The notes under the pieces: generated by a model | What the model was told of the DNA's origin: nothing | Databases searched by the model: none | Seen by the model: the letters and a program-made list of their open reading frames with translations, nothing else | Position numbers and translations under genes: made by a program | Source of the DNA: Poa pratensis | Lineage: Eukaryota > Streptophyta > Magnoliopsida > Poales > Poaceae | Direction of reading: 5' to 3' | NCBI GenBank assembly: GCA_947311845.1 | Contig: CAMZMU010000096.1 | Coordinates: 18,730,500 to 18,794,499 of the forward strand | DNA length: 64,000 nt | Shown here: positions 22,783 through 33,249 of the stretch, piece by piece | How the letters are laid out: the number at the start of each line of letters is the position of its first letter | How positions within the stretch are numbered: position 1 is the first letter of the stretch

Positions 22783-22801
22783 GCGCGGCGTGACGCCGCG
22801 C
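22783..22801. other. GC-rich hairpin (copy 1)
   Basis: GCGCGGCG-TGA-CGCCGCGC forms a perfect 8-bp stem, followed by CCGTAG. It stands out in AT-rich DNA. A related hairpin recurs at 24670-24686, and a weaker version lies near 23630-23645. Confidence 0.7.
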
Positions 22802-23181
22802 CCGTAGTGTAAAATTGGGATGTTCTATAATTCTGATGTAATTTTTTTTGTTCGTGTATTTAAATTTATGTAGGAACGTAAGAGCACGTCTGCATAAATA
22901 TAGAAAGAAGTTAATGATATCTTTATCCCTTTTTGCGAGTAGAGAAGGTAGTATAGAGAGGTGTAGAGATAAAGCACATGTTTCAGAAACTTTGATTAAA
23001 GAGTTTGTACTCTGTTTTAGTGTATGCATAGAAGCACTGAATAAGAGAAAACTAAAGAAAGGAGGTAGGACACGTATTGTAGTTTGGTAGCTGATTTGCG
23101 GTTAGGATTCGCTGACGTTGTGGCTGCTGACTTTGTGTAACTGACATGTGGACCCCACAAATTGCGGGCCCACTCGTCAGT

Positions 23182-23207
23182 GACTCAAAGTCAGGTGACT
23201 TTGAGTC
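23182..23207. other. 26-bp palindrome
   Basis: GACTCAAAGTCA-GG-TGACTTTGAGTC has perfect 12-base arms around a 2-base centre. Two more GCTGACTTTG / CAAAGTCAGC half-sites flank it (about 23125 and 23211), so the segment may be the core of a small MITE. Confidence 0.7.
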
Positions 23208-24144
23208 TAGCAAAGTCAGCCAATACGCGCCCGCTGATTTGGAGGCCGTTAGATTATTATGTGTAGTAGTATTAGGTGTAACAGTGCAAATATTTCTTAT
23301 AGTTGATTTCATTAGTATAGAGTGTTTTTAATAGTGGGAGTAATATAAACCGTGGCCGAATTTACGCTTAGGATTACGTAGAAGTTTGTACATATTGGCA
23401 TATATATGTATATCACAATAGCATGAGTACCATTGATTTGTCATCTAAAATTGACAGGTTATAATAAAACATACACTGATAGGAAACACAGATGTACTTG
23501 AGCAAATATAGATTGTGTATTTGGAAGTCGTCATAGGGATCCCTTACTTTTTGTAGAAGAAACTAAACCAAGGTAAGCATTGTATAATTCTTCGTTACAC
23601 AGTTTAATGACGACTATAGTTATATACATGCCGCCGCACCCGCGGGGTTATATTTGTTGTTTTAAGAGTCATGTAGGCATTTTTTGTTTATTCTTTTTTT
23701 TTGGCAGTTGGGTGGATGATCATTGTTATGGAGGTCGCTACCGCTAGATGGACACTTTAGCCTCAGCGTAGGAGATGTATGAGCAAACGTGGTGTATAGT
23801 GAACAAAATTGTATTGGTTGTGTGGACTTATTGTCGTTTGCGTTTGGTCGCATGCGTTTTGAAGAGCCGTTGTTCTGATTGACTAAAAATGGAAGTAATA
23901 GAAAAATTAAGAGGAAAAATGTTCTCTGTCGTTAGATCCAGTAGTGAACCGCAACAAACTGAAATAATGGCCTACCTAAGGTCGACTTAGTAGAACTTGT
24001 GATATGCATGGCATAGCCAAACGAAGTCATCATTTTCCACATATGTTGAGTATCATGCAGTTGTCAAAAAACTGAGATGGGAAGGGAAAATAATAGAGGG
24101 AAAAGGAGAGGGGGATGCACAACTACTAACTAATTGGTTTTAAA

Positions 24145-24651
24145 AGGTAGGAAATGTCTAGTGTTTTTTGTATGGAGTAAGTGTTGGAATATTTTTTTAT
24201 TTGGCGAATTTAGACATCCAAATGGAATTAATGTAGACCGTTAAGAAGTAGGAAAAATATATACGGGAAGTAAAAGTAAAAAAAAGCAGTGGAAATATGT
24301 TAGAAGCGCACAAAAAAGAAATATTCGTGCGAAATGTTCGTAAAAAGAAGTGCGGAAAAAAAATAGGTTAAACTAAAAGGGGGAGAAACCTGTTAGAGGT
24401 AGGAAATGTCTAGTGTTTTTTGTATGGGGTAAGTGTTGGAAGGTTTTTTTATTTGGCGAATTTATGCATCCAAATGGAATTAATGTAGACCGTTAAGAAG
24501 TAGGGAAAAAAATACGGGAAGTAAAAGTAAAAAAAAAAAAGCAGTGGAAATATGTTAGAAGCGCACAAAAAAGAAATATTCGTGCGCAATGTTCGTAAAA
24601 AGAAGTGCGGGAAAAAAATAGGGTAAACTAAAAGGGGGAGAAACCTGTTAG
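24145..24651. repeat. About 252-bp tandem duplication
   Basis: Units 24145-24396 and 24397-24651 both start AGGTAGGAAATGTCTAGTG and end AGAAACCTGTTAG. Differences are few and largely A-run length changes, so the duplication is fairly young. Confidence 0.95.
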
Positions 24652-24669
24652 GAGGGAAAAAAAATTGTT

Positions 24670-24686
24670 CGCGGCGGCACGCCGCG
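24670..24686. other. GC-rich hairpin (copy 2)
   Basis: CGCGGCG-GCA-CGCCGCG forms a perfect 7-bp stem, again followed by CCGTAG. Sequence downstream (GAGTTATTTTTGTTGTTTTT) matches that after the weaker copy near 23641. Confidence 0.7.
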
Positions 24687-24829
24687 ACCGTAGAGTTATT
24701 TTTGTTGTTTTTAAGAAGCATGCAATTATATATGGAAGTAATAAATATAAAGAGGAATTTCTAAGAATACCGTGTATTTTGAAATTGAAGTCGTGCGAAA
24801 AGAATAGAAAGAATCAATGTTGCCTCTAT

Positions 24830-25133
24830 CGAACTCTAATATGGTCTTACGCTGCGCTCGTGTCAATTTAAAATTGTGGTTAGGTTGATTTGGAAGTTCG
24901 TGTACTTGTAGATTTAATTTGCTTGTGCTAGCAGGCAGGGTTTTTTTATCGGGTGCATTTGCAGTAGAATTGAATGTTAGTACGAACTCTAATATGGTCT
25001 TACGCTGCGCTCGTGTCAATTTAAAATTGTGGTTAGGTTGATTTGGAAGTTCGTGTACTCGTAGATTTAATTTGCTTGTGCTAGCAGGCAGTTTTTTTAT
25101 CGGGTGCATTTGTAGTAGAATTGAATGTAAGTA
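24830..25133. repeat. 153-bp tandem duplication
   Basis: CGAACTCTAATATGGTCTTA begins both units (24830 and 24983) and GAATTGAATGT(T/A)AGT ends both. Only a few substitutions separate them. Confidence 0.95.
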
Positions 25134-25777
25134 AACAAATAGCAGCTTGTAAATGTTTGCAGGATTTGGAGCTGTTTTGTTCTTTTCACAGGTTTGGGGG
25201 AGGGCGGGGCGGTGGAACTATTGTTCGTGAGACGGTCGACGGCCGTTGAGTGACAATTGGTTGTTGTGATATGTGTGTAATGCTATTAGAAGCAACAGTA
25301 ATATTTCGATTAGTTAGTTTTAGAGGATTGAAAATATGTACGCTATTCTGGTGCCTTGATCGTAAATGAAGTTAATACAGGAAACAAATTGGAAAAATAA
25401 TATGTCAGTGCAATATGAAATATATATGGTGCTTAAAATAATGTTACTGAAATTAGTTTGGGAAAAGTTATTTGGTGGTGGGGTTAGTATAATTAGTCTG
25501 TAATATGTGGAGAACGCAATGACCTTTGCGCAAGAGAACCGGTTTTATTCCGGGCTGCCGAGTCACATGGGCCGATTTTTTCTTTGTTAAACGCGAGGCC
25601 TTTGCTGGGAAAAACGGCGAGCACTGTAAAAGTACACATCTGTATGTCTGTCAAAATAGAAAGGTTAAAACATGAAACTTGCTTGGAAGGGTGATAGCAA
25701 TCTACTCATGAAAGGAAAATTCGAACGGATAACTGAGTGTGACGAATTTGACAAAATTCATCGAATGTTTTTGCGAT

Positions 25778-26261
25778 TTTGGATCCAAAATTAAGAAGCT
25801 AGAGTCGACAAAACTCGAAACCGATCACGGGAATGGAACCTACTCGTCGACGCGCATATATTTCGTGTATTTTTTTTAAAAAAAATTAAATTGTTCAATT
25901 TTGTCGGAGGACCGATCCGCAATTTTAAGAAAATCCAGGGACTTTTTTGCATAAAGGACATGCTGGCACTGTTCACGTACAACAACAGTACCGCACTGTT
26001 CACACAACAGTGCTCGGAGCGACCATAGCGCGCTAAAGCTGCGCTCTTTGGATCCAAAATTAAGAAGCTAGAGTCGACAAAACTCGAAACCGATCACGGG
26101 AATGGAACCTACTCGTCGACGCGCATATATTTCGTGTATTCTTTAAAAAAAATCTAAATTGTTCAATTTTGTCGGAGGACCGATCCGCAATTTTAAGAAA
26201 ATCCAGTGATTCACAGAACAGTGCTCGGAGCGACCACAGCGCCCTAAAGCTGCGCTCCTTA
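25778..26261. repeat. About 269-bp tandem duplication, second copy deleted internally
   Basis: Units start TTTGGATCCAAAATTAAGAA at 25778 and 26047. The second copy lacks about 55 bases between AAAATCCAG and CACAGAACAG, then resumes with GTGCTCGGAGCGACCA. Confidence 0.95.
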
Positions 26262-26927
26262 ATATAGTGAGTAATAATAATGTGTAGATCCCCGGTATAT
26301 TCTGGGGAGGCCGGCCCCATAGTTTCTTTGTTTTTTCAATCTGGGGAAGCTTAGGCCGCAACGGTTGTAATATCTATGTGACTGGAACTTTGGATGATTT
26401 ATTAATTTAAACCAGGGCATTATCATGCCTTTTATCTTAAAAAAAGGGGGTTTTGTTGATATATTTCTCAGACCACTTGACCGCGGAAATTCAAATTGGC
26501 GTCCGAGTTTATATGTTTCTGACTGAATAAAAATTCAAAAAATAGTAATACATTTTTAAAAGTATGAAAAAATTGAAGACGAACGTATACAAGTTGTTCT
26601 ACATACGTGTCAAGCTTCGTGGTCAAATGACATTTGGGGTGTTCGGTGAAAAAAGACAAAATTAGTGGCCAATGTGAGATTTCAAAAATATTTTTTTAGA
26701 GCACTATTTTTTTATACATAGCACCAAACATGTCATTTTATCAGTAAACTCGGTACGCGTTTAATTTTTTGTATATGTTCATCACTAATTTCTTCAGAAG
26801 TTTTGTAAAAAAATTACTATTTTTTAATAAGCCAGAGCATGTGAGCCAAAACGACTTTCCTCGAGTTGGGGGCTAAACGGAAAAAAATAGCAAGGGCGTA
26901 ATCGGTAATCCTTTGACCGACATACGG

Positions 26928-27062
26928 GCTAATTTTTTTAATAATACATTTTTTAATCAATTTCAAAAAATATTACGCAAATCGACGGAATTTCATAAAT
27001 AATACGGCCTCGGCCTGGGCTTAGCCGAAAGGGACCTGTCGGCCTGGGCTGGGCCGATTAGG
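26928..27062 (+). repeat. Left TIR of the MULE
   Basis: The AT-rich outer 75 bp is followed by GGCC-rich sequence starting CGGCCTCGGCCTGGGC. Inward of the conserved part, similar units of about 29 bp built on GTCGGCC...GGC...GCCGA(T/C)TAGG continue to about 27175. Confidence 0.95.
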
Positions 27063-27234
27063 TTGTCGGCCGACGCCTGCGCGTGTCAGAAGATCATATC
27101 GGCCTGGGCTAAGCCGATTAGACCCTGTCGGCCACGGCTGAGCCGACTAGGTCCTGTCGGCCTTGGCCCAGCCGACTGCTGCATGCACCCGTATTTCCCT
27201 GCTTTTTTCGCGCCAATCCTTCCCGGCGACACCC

Positions 27235-27314
27235 GTTCCCGCCTTCTTCTCTCCCTCCCGTTTCTCCCGCCAAATTTATTCCCGCATGTTTCTCCCGCCA
27301 AATTCGTTCCCGCT
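27235..27314. promoter_or_regulatory. E2F-like motif cluster, left
   Basis: Within 80 bp the sequence contains GTTCCCGCC, TCTCCCGCCAAA, ATTCCCGC, TCTCCCGCCAAA and GTTCCCGC. These fit or nearly fit the plant E2F/DP consensus TTTSSCGC (either strand). The cluster lies between the left TIR and the stop codon of the 27427-27939 ORF. Confidence 0.5.
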
Positions 27315-27426
27315 AATTTTTTCTGAACTAATACATTTTTTCATTCATTAAACAAACATTGCAACTTACACATACAACAAGAAAAGTGGGAGTAGCGACA
27401 ACACAACATAAATTGAGAAAGAAAAG

Positions 27427-27939
27427 TCATCTACCATCGACGCAGCCTCCCGCATCACGCTTGCGTTCCGATGACGCAACACCCTTATCCTTCGATGACG
27501 CAGCACTCTTCCCCTTCGACGATGCTTCAGCCTTGCGTTTCGACGACGCTGCACCCTTGCCCTTCGACGCCGCCGCCGCTGCTGCAGCTCTCTTGCTCGC
27601 TTCAGTGGGCATGAAGATATCATCTTCGTCCTCGCTCTCCTCGACCCATAACATCGGTGTACGAAGAGCATCCAACATATATGTTTCAGTGGGATATGTT
27701 AGCTTCTTCTTCTGCCACCTAGCATGCAGCCTCACGAGTTCTTTTTCTATTTCCTTGTAATTCCTCCATGGCCACCCATGCCTAGCTAGCATCGCTGACA
27801 GCTCACGGAGATGAGGTGGATGACTAACAATATCCTCGAATGGAATCTCCTTATTGTCTACCTTGAACTCGGCCGTTAACCTCAAAAGGAGTGCCGACAT
27901 TCCTGCCAGGAAACTACCATCTGAAGGAAATGCCGACAT
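27427..27939 (-). CDS. Uncharacterised 170-residue MULE accessory ORF
   Basis: I do not recognise the family. Residues 1-110 look globular: hydrophobic and charged with HGWPWRNYKEIEKELVRLHA near 54-73, ending in an acidic patch (EESEDEDD, 100-107). Residues 113-162 are low-complexity Ala/Ser/Lys with repeats of ASSK(G/R/D)K, a strongly basic tail that could bind DNA or serve as a nuclear signal. The frame is intact although the transposase of the same element is dead. In maize MuDR a second gene (mudrB) of poorly understood function sits at the end opposite the transposase; this ORF has that position, but it is transcribed toward the near TIR instead of away from it. E2F-like motifs lie upstream (28011-28083) and downstream (27235-27314). 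It could alternatively be a captured host gene fragment. Confidence 0.6.
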   Translation of the reverse strand: MSAFPSDGSFLAGMSALLLRLTAEFKVDNKEIPFEDIVSHPPHLRELSAMLARHGWPWRNYKEIEKELVRLHARWQKKKLTYPTETYMLDALRTPMLWVEESEDEDDIFMPTEASKRAAAAAAASKGKGAASSKRKAEASSKGKSAASSKDKGVASSERKRDAGGCVDGR

Positions 27940-28010
27940 GTTCGAGTGGGTGGACTACAATGCTTACCAACCTTAGTGCGCAGTGGTTTTTATAGGCCGT
28001 GATGAGAAGA

Positions 28011-28083
28011 TTTGGCGGGAGATAGGCCAGCGCGGGAAAAAAGGGCGGGAGGAAAAGGGCGGGAAAAAAGGGCGGGAAAAGGG
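28011..28083. promoter_or_regulatory. E2F-like motif cluster, upstream of accessory ORF
   Basis: TTTGGCGGGAGA, then GCGCGGGAAAA, GGGCGGGAGG, GGGCGGGAAAA and GGGCGGGAAAA occur within 73 bp, about 70-145 bp upstream of the ATG at 27939. TTTGGCGGGA and GCGGGAAA are standard E2F/DP binding forms, suggesting expression linked to the S phase. Function is inferred from motif content only. Confidence 0.55.
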
Positions 28084-28416
28084 TGCTGCACCGGCTGACG
28101 ACGGGAGATGACTTTGTGTAGTGTTGGTAGTACCGATGTATCTTGATTTGCATATTGTATCTTAAATTTTTGTTGTCAATGTAATTTGCAAGGTTTGTTT
28201 AATATCAATGCGAAAAATAGTCAGCCATCATCACCACTAATCGAAACAGAGTAGTAGCAACTAAGAAATAAGTCTAGTACATAGATAGTCCCAACATAGA
28301 TATAAATAAGTCTGGTACATAGATATAAATAAGTCTGGTACATAAATAGATAGGCAAGTCTCAACGAATACAGTGAAGTGTCAGCCACGACGTCAGCCAC
28401 GACGCGGATGACGAGG

Positions 28417-28885
28417 TGTACCCTCATCAAATCCCATGGTTAAGGACCTAGGGTTGAGATTATGGGGAGAGAACGTGGTAGTACTGGTAGTTTCGTCGGC
28501 TGACAAGCAGAGGCAAAGATTTACCCAGGTTCAGGCCCCTCGGGTGGAGGTAAAGACCCTACTTCCTGCTTGTCTGGTATTGATTGTGGATTATGCGATT
28601 ACAGGGGAGCTCCGGCGAGTTGATGATCTCGCAAGAGCTTTGGTGGTTCGTGTATGGCTTGGTCCCAGATCGGTACCCCTCCCAGCCTTTAAATAGGCTG
28701 GGTCTCGGGAGTTTGTAACCGACCTAGTTTACACATAAGGAAAGCCTAAACCGACTATGCCTATGTCTAGTCTTGGAGGGTACTCCATCTTCTTGGGCTT
28801 CGAGTAGGCTCTTCGATATTGGGCCTTAGTCGTTACGTGCACCAGGTACCCTCATGTAGGGTACCCGATATGTATACCCATGTCA
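28417..28885 (-). repeat. 3' LTR of the Tat element
   Basis: On the minus strand the LTR starts TGACATGGGTATACATATCG and ends GATGAGGGTACA (469 bp). Just outside its start lies ACTCGGGGGCTAC, a polypurine-like primer tract. No partner LTR is present in the window, so the exact boundary rests on TG/CA ends and the adjacent tract. Confidence 0.7.
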
Positions 28886-29467
28886 GTAGCCCCCGAGTAC
28901 TTGTCTGACTCGAAGAATCGGGCATGGACTCTTTCGTAAGTGCACGTCATATGCTTTGTATTCTGTATATATAATTTGGAATTCCTGTATGAATAGCACA
29001 CGTTTGGCTATGTCGAGTATCTCATCGACTGTGTTTTATGATGATCAAGGGATAATAGCTTAGCAGGCCCAGTACACTCGACGGATCGGGACTGGTTAAC
29101 TACTCATTCGGGTAAAACCTTACTAGCTTTCAATCAAACTCGAGTCCCCGGACTCGAATCTGGAACAAACTGGTCAGATTCGACTAGGCCGCTGAGGTCT
29201 TACTGAGTCGATCTGCAGTATAACTTTGAATTTTACCCAACGCGTCCGTCGGGATTTTTCATCATGTCTGCTGACACGGAAAGGTAAGGATTAACGTTGC
29301 TGGAACGGTCCTTAGCCCAGCTCGAAAGTTCGGCGGGTCTTACCTTTGCACTATGCGTGCAGCATCCGAGGTATTTGCGACGGACGCAACTCGGGAATGT
29401 TTCGAGTATGATTTCTGAACTTTGTTGGACGAGTCATGCCCTTTGTCGACTGATATTTGCTGTTATG

Positions 29468-29745
29468 CTATCGGGTGCGCGACAGCGCTCCCGATGGGAG
29501 TAGCCCCCGAGATTGTGCTTTATTGCTTTGCAATGGAGGATAATCTCAAAAACTCTTCTTACTCTGCATATGTTAATCGAAGAAATTTGTGCCATAATTC
29601 TATCGGGTGCACGACAGTGCTCCCGATGGGAGTAGCCCCCGAGATTATGCTGTATTACTTGTAAATGGAGGATAATCTCAATCATTATCCTAAGCATCTT
29701 CAGTCGAAGAATTTTTTGAACATGCTCCCGATGGGAGTAATATGA
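29468..29745. repeat. 132-bp tandem repeats in Tat 3' region
   Basis: CTATCGGGTGC(G/A)CGACAG recurs at 29468 and 29600, each time followed by GCTCCCGATGGGAGTAGCCC; a third partial copy (CTCCCGATGGGAGTAATATG) lies near 29725. Tandem repeats between the additional ORF and the LTR are common in Tat elements. Confidence 0.85.
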
Positions 29746-30330
29746 CTTAGTCGAAGGAACGGTCGAGTGACCAATTTTGCCTTAAGAAAGTTTTGTCACA
29801 CCCGAACTAATCAGGGCAATCGAGTGACCAATATGCGTTGAGCATACTCGAACGTATTTTCTGAACAGATGCTTCAATGACGTCAGGGATGACGTTTATT
29901 TCGACTGCGATTTCTGACACGCGTGGCGTGCGTTATGCTGCGATTGATGGGACGTGACACGTAGGTGGGCCCATTTGTGCAGAGCTGACCGAAGACGGTG
30001 CCGTTTGGACTTGATTTGACTATACGGGCCCACTTTTTCCGCAAGCGTGATGATGGCTCCTCTTTTTACGTGCGTAGTGGGCGGAGTGGCCGGCGACGGT
30101 TGCCCTCCGCGTTTGCCACGTGTACGGTCAGATTGCGTGCGTAACGCACGATTTGGATCTGAATGGCTGTGATTGCTTTTGTCTTGTGGTAAATAGGGGA
30201 ACGGCGCTGGCATTTGTTTTTTACCTGCCATTTGCTCTGCGCGCCGCCCCTGTTCCATCGTCTTCCTCGCGCTCTGCCTCCATTGCTCCTGCGCTAAAGC
30301 TTTGCGCGCTCTCCCACCTGCTCGTTGACG

Positions 30331-33072
30331 ATGAAGAAAGCGGCGGGCAACAAGCGCTCCGCCTCGACTGCTGCCGCCGCGCCCGATGCGGCGGCGAAGA
30401 AGGGGAAGAAGATTGCGGCTAGCACATCTGCGGCCGCCGTCGACCTCAAGAAGACCAATGGGGATTGGATGAAATCCACCCTGAAGGATGCGCAGCTGGA
30501 CAAGCTGCGCGAGGAAGGATTGCTGCCACCTTCCGACCAACTCCTCGTCCGCGCACCTTCGCCCAAGGAGGTACTTCCCGAGCCTCGCGCTAACGAGCGC
30601 GTCTGTTTCGCGGAGTTTTTGCCTAGGGGTTTCTCGCTCCCCCTCCATGATTTTGTGCGAGGTTTGCTTTTTGCCTACGGGGTGCAGATCCATGATCTCA
30701 CCCCGAACGGTATTCTGCACATTGCGTGTTTCATCACGCTGTGCGAGTGTTTTTTGGGTGTTGCTCCGAGTTGGGCATTATGGAAGTCCATCTTCATGGT
30801 CCGGCCAAACAACCGAGGTGGCCGAACCTATCCAGTCGGAGGCCTGCAGATCCAAGTGCGCAGCGACACCCGGTACTTCGCCCTGAAGCCAGTCGACTCG
30901 GCGCAGGGGTGGAGGAAGAGGTGGTTCTATGTGCAAGTGGACCAAAATGTGGCCCCAGCATTTTCGACTGCTGGTATAGCCGCTAGGACGAAAGCCTGGG
31001 ACCATGAGCTTTCGACTGAAGAAGTGGCGGAAGCAGCGCCTATGCTGGAGACAATTGGAGGGCTCCTGAACAGCATCACGGGTGTGCATCTGATTGCCAC
31101 CTTTGTGAAGAGGGGTATGGCCACTCCGCGCTCGTGCCCACCCAATGTGGGAGTACGAAGGTCCCCTCGACTCCACTCGAATGAGCAAGGAGGAGCTGTC
31201 GAGGAGTGAACTGGTGACACATGTGCGGTCCATCACCAGTACAAACAGAGCGAGCCCTGCAACGTCGACTGCCCAGTCGATCCTTATGGGGCTGAAAAGC
31301 CTTTGCCAGAGGTTAGTGAATCTTTCGAGTATATGATCTTCTGTTTTTGTTATCCTTCTGTGCATCTTTTTGACTTTCGACTGCTATATCTTGTATGCAG
31401 GGCCACTCGACCCTCCACTCTTCCTCCTCTTCCCGAAGATGGGCCAACTTATGAAACAGAGGTGACAGTAGAAGCGAAGGAGGGGATGAATCGCCTTTAC
31501 CTTCGGCTACCACTTCACCCACAGAAGAGGTTGAAGAGAAGGGGTAGAGGAAGCACAGGCAAGGAGCCTGCCGCGAGTGAGGATGTTAGCGAGGTTCCTC
31601 TTCGCAAGCGCCGTCGGGCAGCCCAAGTTTTGTCTTCTTCCACGAGCTCACCCGCGAGGGAATCGGATGTGAGGGATGATGGAAACTCAGCTCCGTCTCC
31701 TACGACCACAGCTGCTCCCTTGGACGTGAGTCCTTTGAGCTCGGCTCCTCCTCCTCCTCAGTCGAGTGGGCAGCTACCTTTTGGAGGCCCAAACTTTGAC
31801 GAGCTCGACACTGAGGATGAAGAAGAGCACAGGTTTGCTCCTTTTTGCACTTAATAATATTTTTTGTGAGTTATGTACTTTTGCTTATGTTGTATGCCTT
31901 TCGGTCACTTGTAGTGCCGAGACTGTGCGACCTCCAACTCCTCCAACCGTGAGAGCCTCGACTCCAGATCAGCCTGAAGCCTCTCCTGTTGCGGCTGAGG
32001 TTGTGAAAACAATAGCCACGACCACTTCCATTGAGGCTGCCAATATTGCGAGTACATCGACTCCGCAAATTGGAACTTCTGCTGCCAAGCCCGCGCCTTG
32101 GATTGAACACGTAAGTGTCTTTTTGTCGAGTCTTCCTTCTGGACCTATTTGTGTATAGCTTATGTTGGTTTCGTGTGCGTGCAGCCCTTCTACCTCAACC
32201 TGGTGGAATCAGGTAAAGCATTTGTCCAGGTTGAACAGGAGAGGGATAATCTGCGCGCTGTTATGGAGCAGCTCACCCGTAAGTATCTTGGGTTTCTGTA
32301 AGTCTTTGCCTTGTCGATTGTGAATGACATCTGCCCATCTATCTCAGGTGACAAGGCAAACGCTGAATCTCGGGTTAAAGAGTTAGAAGAGACACTCGCC
32401 AAGGAGCGCGAGGAGTCGAAGAAGGCCTTGGATGATGCCAAGGACTCCGCCGCTTTGCGCGAGAAGAATTATGCTGAGCGCCTGGCGAGCCTCACCCGAG
32501 ACGTAGGCGGTGAGTCGAGCCTTTCACTTTTTGCCTACTTCTTTTGCCACTGAATAGTATGTAACATTTTTGTTACTTCTGCTTTTTTGAAGGAGCTGTT
32601 GGGGCATCGACACCTGTAGATCAACCGAGTGTCGATTTGTCCCTTGACCGCGCAATCGGCGACCTGGATGTCGTCTCTACCCAAGCCAAGGACGCACTCG
32701 CCAAATCTACGAGCACGCTCGGCGCCGTGTTCAAGGATGTGTTCCCCTCCAGCCAACCTCCTTCGACTGTGGATGGCTTCGCAGACGTCCTGGGCCCGGG
32801 AACTTCGACTATGACGAACTTTGCTCGCTTTGACGGTACGCGGCTCAGAGACCACCCTCAAACTCCTTTTAGGTCATGGGATAGAGGGTGACTTCGAAGC
32901 CGCTCTGTCTGCTTTCCCTCGTAAGCCTGGCGGGAAATTGGTGTCCCTAAAGCATTTGAACGAGCCAGCCGCAAAGTTGGCTGAAACTTTTATGGCCACC
33001 ATGGAGCGCCGGGCAGAAGAGGTCGCCGCTCGTGCGAGTAGGGCTAGGTCAGAGTCAATGTCTGAGAAGTAG
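30331..33072 (+). CDS. Additional (antisense) ORF of the Tat element, multi-exon
   Basis: The first exon (30331 to about 31316) starts MKKAAGNKR, has an Ala/Lys-rich leader, then LPRGFSLPLHDFVRGLLF and LTPNGILHIACFITLCECFL, the core of the plant 'putative gypsy-type transposon' (Transposase_28-like) domain. It continues after a one-base frameshift near 31115 (a G run) into WPLRARAHPMWEYEGP. Later coding pieces are separated by short introns with good borders: about 31317-31400, 31832-31915, 32110-32183, 32280-32347, 32510-32592. Downstream exons are Pro/Ser-rich, then coiled coil (ESRVKELEETLAKEREESKK). The frame stops after SESMSEK at 33072. The strand is opposite to pol. Function is unknown; such ORFs have been noted in Tat elements. 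Confidence 0.65.
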
Positions 33073-33249
33073 GGCAGCCGCGCCTTTGATGTTTGTAATT
33101 AAACTTATGACCATGCGAGTATGCATGTGCTTTTGCTACCTTTGTATGAATTTATGCTCCTCGTTATGATTCTGTTTGTAAAGCTGTATGTTGTTGCTCG
33201 TCTGAGCTTTGTGACTAGTTTCTCATGAAACTTTTATGATGCTTGGAAC

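Larger units (their letters stand above)
22444..26918. other. AT-rich intergenic DNA with duplications and hairpins
   Basis: No gene is supported over 4.5 kb. The sequence contains three independent tandem duplications (24145-24651, 24830-25133, 25778-26261), GC-rich hairpins in an AT-rich setting (22783-22801, 24670-24686), and a 26-bp palindrome at 23182-23207. The whole looks like old, locally rearranged transposon-derived DNA. Confidence 0.5.

Noticed and set aside
22783..24686. GC hairpins as Helitron 3' ends
   Set aside because: No CTRR terminus after the hairpins and no matching TC start could be found.
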